Shown here: positions 43,225 through 50,887 of the stretch, one piece after another
Numbering within the stretch: position 1 is the stretch's first letter
Layout: the number at the start of each line of letters is the position of its first letter
Source: Acetobacter conturbans
Lineage (GTDB): Bacteria; Pseudomonadota; Alphaproteobacteria; Acetobacterales; Acetobacteraceae
DNA length: 64,000 nucleotides
Direction: 5' to 3'
Assembly: GCF_011516755.1 (NCBI RefSeq)
Contig: NZ_WOSY01000011.1
Coordinates: 60,666-124,665 of the forward strand
The notes under the pieces: model-generated
What the model was told of the DNA's origin: nothing
What the model saw: only the letters and a program-made list of their open reading frames with translations
Databases searched by the model: none
Made by a program: the position numbers and the translations under genes

Positions 43225-43920
43225 TCAACGCTCCCTGAGAGCGGCGTTCGCCTCACTCATGACATTCCGGAAGGTGAGGTTGACGCGACACTCACCGGTC
43301 GCCGGATGCGTCATACGCGGCAATGGCGCAATGCCGTGAAAGACGAAACGCGAGGGGCCGCCCCACACCACGACATCGCCGTGAGACAGCCGGAAGCGCC
43401 GGACGGGGGCCTCCCGTGTCAGGCCGCCCCACAGAAACGTGGCGGCCACACCCAGAGACACGGACACGATGGGACTGTCGGGCGCATCCTCGTCCCGATC
43501 CTGATGCAGGGAAAGACGTGTGCCGTGGCGATAAAGATTGATCAGTCCCGACTGGAGCGGGGGGCGATCGAACCCGGCTCGTTCGGTGGCTGCCAGCACA
43601 AGCGCCCTGAAGACATCGGGCATCGGTGGCCAGGGTTGTGCGCTGTCCGGCTGCGTGCGGGTATAACGGTATCCCGAGCGATCCGAAGTCCAGCCATAGT
43701 CCCCGCAAGCCGTCATGCCGACCGACATACGGTGGCCTCCGGGGGTCACGAGATGCCGGAACGGGGCCTGTCGGACGATTGAACGAGTCGCATCCAGCAG
43801 GGCCGGAGCCTGCGGCAACGCCATACCGGGGAAAATAACCGCCCCTTCATCAAGGTGGATCGGTTCGGCGGCCTCGGGTGAATGCGCTTCCGGAAGATCG
43901 AACAGATCGGCTGTCATCAC
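43225..43920 (-). CDS. alkB: AlkB-type 2-oxoglutarate/Fe(II) dioxygenase
   Basis: Oxidative demethylase that repairs 1-methyladenine and 3-methylcytosine. The iron triad is His139, Asp141 and His195, and the 2-oxoglutarate arginines are Arg212 and Arg218. Each is exactly eight residues later than in E. coli AlkB (131, 133, 187, 204, 210). The substrate-side segment NLYRHGTRLSLHQDRDE is conserved. The length is 231 residues. A second ATG directly follows the first. No Ada or SOS site was seen upstream, so inducibility is unknown. Confidence 0.93.
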   Translation of the reverse strand: MMTADLFDLPEAHSPEAAEPIHLDEGAVIFPGMALPQAPALLDATRSIVRQAPFRHLVTPGGHRMSVGMTACGDYGWTSDRSGYRYTRTQPDSAQPWPPMPDVFRALVLAATERAGFDRPPLQSGLINLYRHGTRLSLHQDRDEDAPDSPIVSVSLGVAATFLWGGLTREAPVRRFRLSHGDVVVWGGPSRFVFHGIAPLPRMTHPATGECRVNLTFRNVMSEANAALRER

Positions 43921-44104
43921 GCCTCTCGCTCAGGGGATTCCGCCCAAGGGATTGCGGCCTGCCCTGTGACATGCTGAGACGAAGAAACCGCCCGGCAGTC
44001 GTTGCGGTTGTAACATGGAACCCGCTGACTATAGAATGGGTGCTTGACCCTGACGATGGGTATCCGCCCAACAGCGCATGCTCCCGCCCTGAGAGATGAT
44101 TTCG

Positions 44105-44524
44105 ATGTTTGCTTCTACCCGCTTCACCGCTGTTTTTCCGGCTACAGCGCTGCTTGCCCTGATGATAACGGCAGGAATGACGGCCCCGACGCATGCCCAC
44201 GCCCAGGAAAGCGGTGCGCTGGCCGGAGCGGAAATGATGTCGGGCGATCCGACGCGTGAGGATTCCAGCACTGCCGGACAGGCGTCGGGACGGCACGAAA
44301 ATCTTCACGTCAAGGGACATCGCAAACTGCCGCCGGGCTATCAGGATGCGCCTTCGATGGATCTCACCCACGGTCCCGACCCGGAGCATGCCCAGCATGT
44401 GACCCGTGATGCCGTGACAGGGGCGGATCTTTCAAAGTTCGGTTCAGCCTATCAGGACACCGGCCCGACTGGCGGTGGCTCGCTGGGCGATTCCACGGGT
44501 AACGGATGGGTTTCCCCCCGCTGA
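44105..44524 (+). CDS. Small secreted protein, function unknown
   Basis: Taken from the ATG at 44105 (139 residues); an upstream ATG at 44096 adds three. A signal peptide of about 31 residues ends in AHAQES. The mature part is hydrophilic, His/Gly/Asp-rich, with HENLHVKGHRKLPPGYQD and a Gly-rich end. No cysteine, membrane helix or known domain is visible. It should be periplasmic or exported. It stands alone, divergent from alkB, and is followed by the pit gene after 165 bases. Confidence 0.65.
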   Translation: MFASTRFTAVFPATALLALMITAGMTAPTHAHAQESGALAGAEMMSGDPTREDSSTAGQASGRHENLHVKGHRKLPPGYQDAPSMDLTHGPDPEHAQHVTRDAVTGADLSKFGSAYQDTGPTGGGSLGDSTGNGWVSPR

Positions 44525-44601
44525 AGTTTCCTGTGAGCCGTCTGAGAAAATTCTCAATGTCGCCAACGTTCAGTAAATCGGTCGCTCCCCTTCAAAGGGA
44601 G

Positions 44602-44619
44602 GCGTCATAAAACCGTAAC
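44602..44619 (+). promoter_or_regulatory. Candidate PhoB box upstream of pit
   Basis: GCGTCATAAAACCGTAAC matches 14 of 18 positions of the Pho box (two 7-base TGTCA-like half-sites with an A/T-rich 4-base spacer). It lies 70 bases before the phosphate transporter start. One element only is evident; PhoB control is inferred. Confidence 0.5.
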
Positions 44620-44689
44620 CCTTGATTCGTCGCTTTTGGCCATCCCATACCGTAAACCGCTGGCAGGTTAACTAAGTATGTATGGATAG

Positions 44690-46318
44690 ATGATGTCCCA
44701 GGCGACCCTGAACTCCGTGGCAGAGACACCGCCGCTTTCCCGCCCGGAGCTTGAAGGCGGCAATAAACCGCTTCATGTCTTCCTTTTCTTCGCCGTGCTT
44801 ATCGGCGCCCTCGTCTTTGCTGCGTCCAGCATTCTGAGTGACATGCACGCGGCGAATGCGGGGCCTCTCGCCACCGGAACTTTCGTTCTTCTAGGCGTTG
44901 CTCTCATCATCGCCCTCGCCTTTGAATTCGTGAACGGCTTTCACGATACGGCGAATGCTGTCGCTACGGTCATCTACACACACAGCCTGCCGCCGCTGTT
45001 CGCAGTCGTGTGGTCAGGCTTCTGGAACTTCCTCGGCGTCGCCACATCCGCTGGCGCGGTCGCCTACGGCATCGTCACGCTGCTGCCGGTTGAGCTGATT
45101 CTTCAGGCAGGCAGTTCCGCTGGTTACGCCATGATCTTCGCCCTGCTGATCGCCGCCATCGTGTGGAACCTCGTGACATGGGCATTCGGTATTCCGAACA
45201 GCTCCTCACACGCCCTTGTCGGCTCGATCATGGGCGTCGGCCTCGCCAACCAGTTCATGGCACCTGCCGGAGCCGCGACCCAGGGCGTCAACTGGGAGCA
45301 GGTCCGCAAGGTCTTCTCAGCCCTTCTCTTCAGCCCGGTCTGTGGGTTCGTCATGGCAGCTCTAATGCTCTTGACGCTGAAGCTGCTGGTCAAGAACCGG
45401 GCGCTCTATGACGCACCTAAGGGCCACCAGCCGCCACCGTGGTGGATCCGCGGCCTGCTGATCTTCACCTGCACAGGCGTCTCCTTCTCGCACGGCGGCA
45501 ATGACGGCCAGAAAGGCATGGGTCTCATCATGCTGATCCTGATCGGTGCCGCGCCGACCGCCTATGCGCTGAACCGCGCCATGCCGGAAAGCGCCATGCC
45601 GGCCTTCATCCAGACGGCCGATCAGGCACATCAGATCTTCCAGGCTCATGCGGCCGATATTCCGGCGCCTGCCGATGACCTGAAAGCCCGCAATGTGGTC
45701 GGGGAAGCTCTCCGCACCCGCTCCGTTTCCACGCCTGAGGTCTACAGCGCACTGGCGACTCTCAGCAGCGATATCTCTACGTCGGTCCGCACCTATGGCT
45801 CGATGAAATCGGTTCCGGCTGCCGCAGTGCCGAACGTTCGAACCGACATGTATCTCGTCGCCGACGCCATCCGCGTGATGGGTGAAGGCGCCAGCTTCAA
45901 TGCGGACGAGAAAAAGTCCCTGAAGTCCTTCCAGTCGAGCCTGTATGCCGGCACACGCTTCATCCCGATCTGGGTGAAGGTCTCAGTCGCCATTGCCCTC
46001 GGCTTGGGCACGATGGTTGGCTGGAAGCGCATTGTCGTCACGGTTGGCGAAAAGATCGGCAAGACGCACCTGACCTACGCTGAAGGTGCCTCCGCCGAAG
46101 TGGTGGCCATGACCACCATTACGCTCGCCGAGCAGTATGGTCTTCCGGTTTCCACGACGCACATTCTGTCCAGCGGCGTCGCAGGGGCCATGAAAGCCAA
46201 CGGCTCCGGCCTGCAGTGGTCCACGCTTCGCTCCATGGCGCTGGCCTGGGTGACAACCCTTCCTGCCGCTATGGCAATCTCGGGCTGCCTCTACGTGCTG
46301 TTCCGCCAGATTTTCTGA
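44690..46318 (+). CDS. pit: PiT-family inorganic phosphate transporter
   Basis: A 542-residue inner-membrane permease, expected to be a phosphate:proton symporter taking metal-phosphate. The duplicated family signature is present: EFVNGFHDTANAVAT near residue 83 and SHGGNDGQKGMG near 268. Two blocks of helices flank a long soluble loop (about residues 290-420). PNSSSHALVGS and the C-terminal LPVSTTHILSSG are also typical. Two ATGs lie in tandem at 44690 and 44693. A PhoB-like box precedes it and a strong terminator follows, so it is a single-gene unit. Confidence 0.93.
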   Translation: MMSQATLNSVAETPPLSRPELEGGNKPLHVFLFFAVLIGALVFAASSILSDMHAANAGPLATGTFVLLGVALIIALAFEFVNGFHDTANAVATVIYTHSLPPLFAVVWSGFWNFLGVATSAGAVAYGIVTLLPVELILQAGSSAGYAMIFALLIAAIVWNLVTWAFGIPNSSSHALVGSIMGVGLANQFMAPAGAATQGVNWEQVRKVFSALLFSPVCGFVMAALMLLTLKLLVKNRALYDAPKGHQPPPWWIRGLLIFTCTGVSFSHGGNDGQKGMGLIMLILIGAAPTAYALNRAMPESAMPAFIQTADQAHQIFQAHAADIPAPADDLKARNVVGEALRTRSVSTPEVYSALATLSSDISTSVRTYGSMKSVPAAAVPNVRTDMYLVADAIRVMGEGASFNADEKKSLKSFQSSLYAGTRFIPIWVKVSVAIALGLGTMVGWKRIVVTVGEKIGKTHLTYAEGASAEVVAMTTITLAEQYGLPVSTTHILSSGVAGAMKANGSGLQWSTLRSMALAWVTTLPAAMAISGCLYVLFRQIF

Positions 46319-46342
46319 ACGGCAAGCCTCATCCGAAAGGAT

Positions 46343-46380
46343 TAAAGGGGACGGGAGCCATTGGCTTCCGTCCCTTTTTT
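46343..46380 (+). terminator. Rho-independent terminator after pit
   Basis: A long G/C stem (46348-46358 with 46364-46374, one G-T pair), a 3-5 base loop and six T at 46375-46380. Confidence 0.9.
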
Positions 46381-46571
46381 ATGACCGTCATCCAATGTTC
46401 AGATACGGTCGCCACGACATTCTTCCATAAGGGTATGCATGTGGTAGAGCGTCTCCCTTCGGAGCGGAACACGAGCGCTTGCTCTTGGAAAAAACAGACA
46501 GGCGTCCTACGACCTGAATCGGGTGCGGTTGCACGGCGCTCCCCCACCGTTTTTTCAGGTGACCGATTTTC

Positions 46572-47672
46572 ATGACCACCGATCTGCCCGCTCACGAACA
46601 CCACGCCCCTCCTCCGCAAGATCCCCCGCTAGACAGTATCGCCCGGATACTGCGTCTCACCCTGCTGATTGCCGCGGTGATGCTCGCCGTCTGGCTGGTC
46701 GGGGATGTGATCATGGTGGTGTTCGCCGCCACCCTGTTCGCCGTGGTGCTGCATGGTCTTGCCCGGATGCTGCGGCGCTGGACCCACCTGCCCTATGGCG
46801 CGACGCTGGCGATTGTCTGCATGGCTATGGTGGCACTTTTCGTCGGGGTCTTCTGGACCAGCGGGTCGGATATCGTCGCACAGGCCGCCCAGTTGCGGGA
46901 CGCCCTGACGACGCAGGTGCTGGCGCTGCGCAATCAGATCGCAACCTGGCCCCAGGGACGTGTTCTTCTTGACTACCTCCCGGCCTCTCTCGGTGGCCAT
47001 GCCCGCAGCGGGACCGAAAGCGGTGGCCTGATGTCGCTCGGGTCCCGCATCGCTGGATCGATGACAGGCTTTCTGGGCTCGGCATTCGGCGTGCTCGGCA
47101 CGATGGCCGTGGTCATCATCGCCGGGCTCTATTTCGCGGCCTCGCCTGCCCTCTATGCCAACGGCATGCTCCGTCTGGTGCCCCGTCACTGGAGGGGAGA
47201 AGGACGTGCGGTCATGCTGGTCGCGGCGGACACCCTGTGGGCATGGGTCGCCGGACAGGCGCTCGACATGGCCGTGGTGGGCATCCTCTCCGGCGTCGGG
47301 CTCTGGATGATCGGCGTCCCGCTGGCGCTCAGCCTCGGCTTCCTCGCCGCGCTCTGTAACTTCATTCCCTATATCGGCGCGATCCTCGGCGCTGTCCCCG
47401 CCATGCTGCTCGCCCTGTCTCTCGGCCTGCGCGAAACCGCCATGGTCGCGGCGCTCTACACCATCGTGCAGTTCTTCGAAGGCAACGTGATGGCGCCCCT
47501 GATCCAGCGCCGGGCCGTGCAGATGCCACCCGGCATCACGGTCCTTTCGCAGACATTCTTCGGTGGAATCTTCGGTGCCCCGGGCCTTATTCTCGCATCC
47601 CCTCTGACGGCGATGCTGCTCGCTGTCGGCGACAAGCTCTCGCCTCCGCTTGAGGATGATGAGCGTGTCTGA
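46572..47672 (+). CDS. AI-2E/PerM family membrane permease
   Basis: A 366-residue polytopic protein of the family once named after TqsA. Members have about eight helices and are implicated in export of small molecules or ions. After a His/Pro-rich cytoplasmic start come helix pairs (27-65, 78-98) and a long soluble loop. Then come the conserved GLYFAASPALYANGMLRLVP, WVAGQALDMAVVGILSGVGL and CNFIPYIGAILGAVPAMLLAL, and the terminal GAPGLILASPLTAMLLA. Substrate is unknown. It overlaps the lipoprotein gene that follows. Confidence 0.88.
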   Translation: MTTDLPAHEHHAPPPQDPPLDSIARILRLTLLIAAVMLAVWLVGDVIMVVFAATLFAVVLHGLARMLRRWTHLPYGATLAIVCMAMVALFVGVFWTSGSDIVAQAAQLRDALTTQVLALRNQIATWPQGRVLLDYLPASLGGHARSGTESGGLMSLGSRIAGSMTGFLGSAFGVLGTMAVVIIAGLYFAASPALYANGMLRLVPRHWRGEGRAVMLVAADTLWAWVAGQALDMAVVGILSGVGLWMIGVPLALSLGFLAALCNFIPYIGAILGAVPAMLLALSLGLRETAMVAALYTIVQFFEGNVMAPLIQRRAVQMPPGITVLSQTFFGGIFGAPGLILASPLTAMLLAVGDKLSPPLEDDERV

Positions 47673-48129
47673 ACGCCGCACCATGAGCCGCCTGACCACT
47701 GTTGTCAGTCTCGCCACTGTTCTGCTGGTGGCCGGATGCGCCCATGATGAGCAGGCGAAACAGAAACTCTGCGCGCAGGAAGAACCGGACCAGACCTTGC
47801 TGCGCGAGCCGACGCTGGCAAAATTCATCAGCGAATGCGGCCTGGAATATTATCCGGACGCGACGGGCCTCATAACGCTGCATTACCACCCTCAGCGACG
47901 CGACGGCACGCTGCCGGTTTCCGCTCCGCGCGCCTTTTCCGTCAGCGAAGCAGGTGGTTTGCATGGCAGGCTGTGGTACCTCTGCCTGCCCATCCCGACG
48001 ATCGCGGACGCCTCCGGCAAAGTATCGAGCATTCAGGTGGTCTGCCGGTATGGCGGCTCGGGTGCTGACCGCCTGTCTCTGGTCTACGATCCGGCAGACG
48101 CAGCCATGCACGATCCCAAAAGCTGGTAA
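47659..48129 (+). CDS. Small lipoprotein, function unknown
   Basis: About 156 residues. The ATG at 47659 lies just after GAGG; a further ATG at 47683 gives a textbook lipoprotein signal peptide (MSRLTTVVSLATVLLVAGC, lipobox VAGC). The mature protein has four Cys besides the lipidated one and no known domain. Its start lies inside the permease gene, so translation may be coupled. Outer or inner membrane sorting cannot be read: the residue after Cys is Ala, which by the Asp+2 rule favours the outer membrane. Confidence 0.65.
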   Translation: MSVSERRTMSRLTTVVSLATVLLVAGCAHDEQAKQKLCAQEEPDQTLLREPTLAKFISECGLEYYPDATGLITLHYHPQRRDGTLPVSAPRAFSVSEAGGLHGRLWYLCLPIPTIADASGKVSSIQVVCRYGGSGADRLSLVYDPADAAMHDPKSW

Positions 48130-48296
48130 GTCTCCTGATCTGTGGACTGGTGGGGGGAAGAAACATCCCCTTTTGTCTCCAGAACACATGAAACCTTGGT
48201 CGGCCTGTATGGCGTTGTCCGCCAAACTGCGTTTCAGGCGTTCTTCCCTGCATGTGGGGCTGGAAAAAACAGCATTGCGCGGCTACATCGTCCTGC

Positions 48297-48848
48297 ATGA
48301 ACGACGTCGATTATTCCCTCGCCGGGGCGAATGCCGCGCCCACCCAGATCCTTATCGCGCCGCATGCCGTGCTGCGTCAGCAGGCGCGGGCCGTGCGTCC
48401 TGAGGACATGGCCGCGCTGAAAGCCTCACTGCCGGGAATGTTTTCCGCCATGTATGCCGCCCCCGGCATCGGGCTCGCAGCCCCGCAGGTGGGCATCAGC
48501 CAGCGTTATGTCCTCGTCGATCTGGGCGAGGACGAGGATCGTCAGCCCATCATTCTGATCAATCCCGAGATCCTGACTGAAAGCGAAGTCATGACTCCGC
48601 GCGAGGAAGGCTGCCTTTCCCTTCCCAATCAATATGCGGAAGTGGTGCGCCCCGAAGCCGTGCGCGTCCGCTGGACGAATGTCGAGGGCAAGACCTGCGA
48701 GCGTGAGGTCGACGGGCTTCTGGCAACCTGCATCCAGCACGAGATCGACCATCTCGACGGCGTGCTGTTCGTGGACCACCTGTCCACACTGCGCCGCAAC
48801 ATGATCATGCGCCGCCTGTCGAAAGAGCAGAAACTGAAACGGCACTGA
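48297..48848 (+). CDS. def: Peptide deformylase
   Basis: Removes the formyl group from nascent N-terminal Met. The three family motifs are intact: GIGLAAPQVG, EGCLSLP and HEIDHLDG, supplying the metal ligands Cys and two His and the catalytic Glu. The start at ATG 48297 gives 183 residues; the frame extends upstream without conserved sequence. It lies just before fmt, the enzyme adding the formyl group, the usual arrangement. Confidence 0.94.
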   Translation: MNDVDYSLAGANAAPTQILIAPHAVLRQQARAVRPEDMAALKASLPGMFSAMYAAPGIGLAAPQVGISQRYVLVDLGEDEDRQPIILINPEILTESEVMTPREEGCLSLPNQYAEVVRPEAVRVRWTNVEGKTCEREVDGLLATCIQHEIDHLDGVLFVDHLSTLRRNMIMRRLSKEQKLKRH

Positions 48849-48953
48849 AGACCACCTTCGGTTCCGGTTGTTGGTGAGCGAAATTCTCCACCGGAACATT
48901 TATCAGACACTCGTTCTATTCCTGCCGTATTCTGATCACTGGAGAACTGGCCG

Positions 48954-49868
48954 ATGCGTCTGGCCTTCATGGGCACGCCCGATTTCGCCGTCCCGGCCCT
49001 CTGTGCGCTCCGTGATGCTGGGCACGAGATCGTCGTGGTCTACACCCAGCCTCCCCGCCCGGCGGGACGCGGCAAAGCCCTCCGGCCCTCCCCTGTGCAG
49101 CATATGGCAGAGACGCTGGGGATTCCTGTCAAGCACCCCGAAAAACTGCGCAATGCTCAGGACGAACTGGAGTGGTTCGCCGCCCAGAGACTCGATGTCG
49201 CCATTGTCGCCGCCTATGGACTGATCCTGCCGAAAGCGATGCTGGACGCCCCCACACGGGGTTGCCTGAACATTCACGCCAGCCTGCTTCCCCGGTGGCG
49301 TGGCGCATCGCCTATTCAGAGTGCCATCCTCGCCGGAGACACGAAAAGCGGCGTCACCATCATGCAGATGGATGTCGGTCTCGACACGGGGGCCATGCTT
49401 GCCTCCGTTCCCGTTCCCATTACAGCCGTCACGACCGCCACGACGCTGCATGACGAACTCGCAGCACTCGGGGCCAGAATGGTTGTGGAGGTTCTGGCCG
49501 AGAATCCTCCTCCCATGTCGCAACCGGAAGACGGCGTCACCTATGCCAGCCGCCTGACCAAGGAAGATGGCCGGATCGACTGGACCCAGCCTGCCGAAAT
49601 GATCGACCGACAGGTTCGGGCCTTAACCCCTTGGCCGGGAGCCTTCACGACGCTGGACGGTGTAACGCTCAAAATCGGTGCCGTAGAGATTGAGGCAAAA
49701 CGTCCAGGCGCGGCCGGCACGGTCTTGAACGACACCCTTGTTGTTGCCTGCGGCGATGACACAGTCCTGAGCATCCGCCAGATCCAGCGCCCGGGGCGTG
49801 GAATGATGAACGCAGAGTCGTTCCTGCGCGGTCAGCCCATCAGTGCAGGCACCCGTCTCGGTTCATGA
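48954..49868 (+). CDS. fmt: Methionyl-tRNA formyltransferase
   Basis: Formylates initiator Met-tRNA using 10-formyl-tetrahydrofolate. The N-terminal catalytic domain shows LAFMGTPDFAVPAL, the folate-site LNIHASLLPRWRGASPIQ (with Asn-His), and GVTIMQMDVGLDTGAML. The C-terminal OB-like domain (RALTPWPGAFTTLDG) is complete. The length of 304 residues is a little under the usual 314. The gene overlaps truA by four bases, indicating a def-fmt-truA translation-related unit. Confidence 0.96.
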   Translation: MRLAFMGTPDFAVPALCALRDAGHEIVVVYTQPPRPAGRGKALRPSPVQHMAETLGIPVKHPEKLRNAQDELEWFAAQRLDVAIVAAYGLILPKAMLDAPTRGCLNIHASLLPRWRGASPIQSAILAGDTKSGVTIMQMDVGLDTGAMLASVPVPITAVTTATTLHDELAALGARMVVEVLAENPPPMSQPEDGVTYASRLTKEDGRIDWTQPAEMIDRQVRALTPWPGAFTTLDGVTLKIGAVEIEAKRPGAAGTVLNDTLVVACGDDTVLSIRQIQRPGRGMMNAESFLRGQPISAGTRLGS

Positions 49869-50677
49869 GCACTCCTCTATCTCCATTACCCCGCGACCAC
49901 GCTCCAGCCGACCGGCAGCGATGGGCGGTGAAAATTGAATATGACGGCACCGGGCTCGTCGGCTGGCAGAAGCAGGAAAATGGCCTGTCAGTACAGGCGT
50001 TGCTGGAATCCGCCGCCGCCCGTCTGGCTGGCGGACGCCCTGTTCCCAGCATAACGGCAGGCCGAACGGATGCGCGTGTCCACGCGACAGGTCAGGTGGC
50101 GCATCTCGATTTTCCAGCCGATCTGCCTCTGAACACGCGTGCGGTCCGGGATGGGTTATCCTACCATCTGAAGAGCCACCCTGTTGTCGTGCTGGATGCA
50201 GCATCGGTTGATCCCTCATGGAACGCCCGGTTTTCCGCAATCCGTCGCCGGTATCGATATCGACTCCTGAATCGCCCCTCCCGCCCGGGGATTGAAGCGA
50301 ACCGTGTCTGGCATGTGAGATTCCCGCTGGATGTTCAGGCCATGCGCGTAGCGGCGGAATTGCTACTTGGGCACCATGATTTCTCCACCTTCAGGGCCTC
50401 GGCCTGTCAGGCCAGAAGCCCGATGAGGACTTTGGACCGGCTGGATATTAAGCGGGATGGTGAACTGATTGTGTTCGACGTGGAAGCACGTTCTTTCCTG
50501 CATCATCAGGTGCGAAACCTAGTGGGGACCTTGCAGCTTGTCGGCTGCGGCCGGTGGCAACCTGAACAGATTCGCGTAGCACTGGAAGCAAAGGACCGGC
50601 GCGCTGGCGGACCGACGGCGCCGTCCGAAGGGCTGTATCTGGTGGGCGTCGATTACGAGCCGGATCCGTTCAGGTAA
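49865..50677 (+). CDS. truA: tRNA pseudouridine(38-40) synthase
   Basis: Isomerises uridines 38-40 in the anticodon arm. The catalytic Asp lies in AGRTDARVHATGQ near residue 62. The family N-terminus IEYDGTGLVGWQKQ and FSAIRRRYRYRLLNRP, HDFSTFRASAC and FLHHQVRNLVGTL are all present. The length is 270 residues, typical. It ends about 64 bases before the heptamer microsatellite. Confidence 0.96.
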   Translation: MSTPLSPLPRDHAPADRQRWAVKIEYDGTGLVGWQKQENGLSVQALLESAAARLAGGRPVPSITAGRTDARVHATGQVAHLDFPADLPLNTRAVRDGLSYHLKSHPVVVLDAASVDPSWNARFSAIRRRYRYRLLNRPSRPGIEANRVWHVRFPLDVQAMRVAAELLLGHHDFSTFRASACQARSPMRTLDRLDIKRDGELIVFDVEARSFLHHQVRNLVGTLQLVGCGRWQPEQIRVALEAKDRRAGGPTAPSEGLYLVGVDYEPDPFR

Positions 50678-50740
50678 ATTCCTGCCGATCGCCTCGATGT
50701 TTTGGGGGATGAAAAACCCCTCTCCTTCCGACACCGTTAT

Positions 50741-50851
50741 TCCGTGCTCCGTGCTCCGTGCTCCGTGCTCCGTGCTCCGTGCTCCGTGCTCCGTGCTCCG
50801 TGCTCCGTGCTCCGTGCTCCGTGCTCCGTGCTCCGTGCTCCGTGCTCCGTG
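50741..50851. repeat. Heptanucleotide microsatellite, about 16 copies
   Basis: TCCGTGC is repeated without interruption: CCGTG recurs every seven bases, 16 times, from 50742 to 50847. It lies in the gap between the convergent truA and flhA genes, 37 bases after the flhA stop on the minus strand. Seven is not a multiple of three, so any frame reads through as a 7-residue repeat without stops. That explains the spurious open frames here. Confidence 0.95.
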
Positions 50852-50887
50852 AGGAGCGTGGAAAAATTACTCTTCGATCTGTCAACT

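Noticed and set aside
50741..50851. CRISPR array
   Set aside because: The unit is seven bases with no spacers, so it is a microsatellite. No cas genes are in the window.
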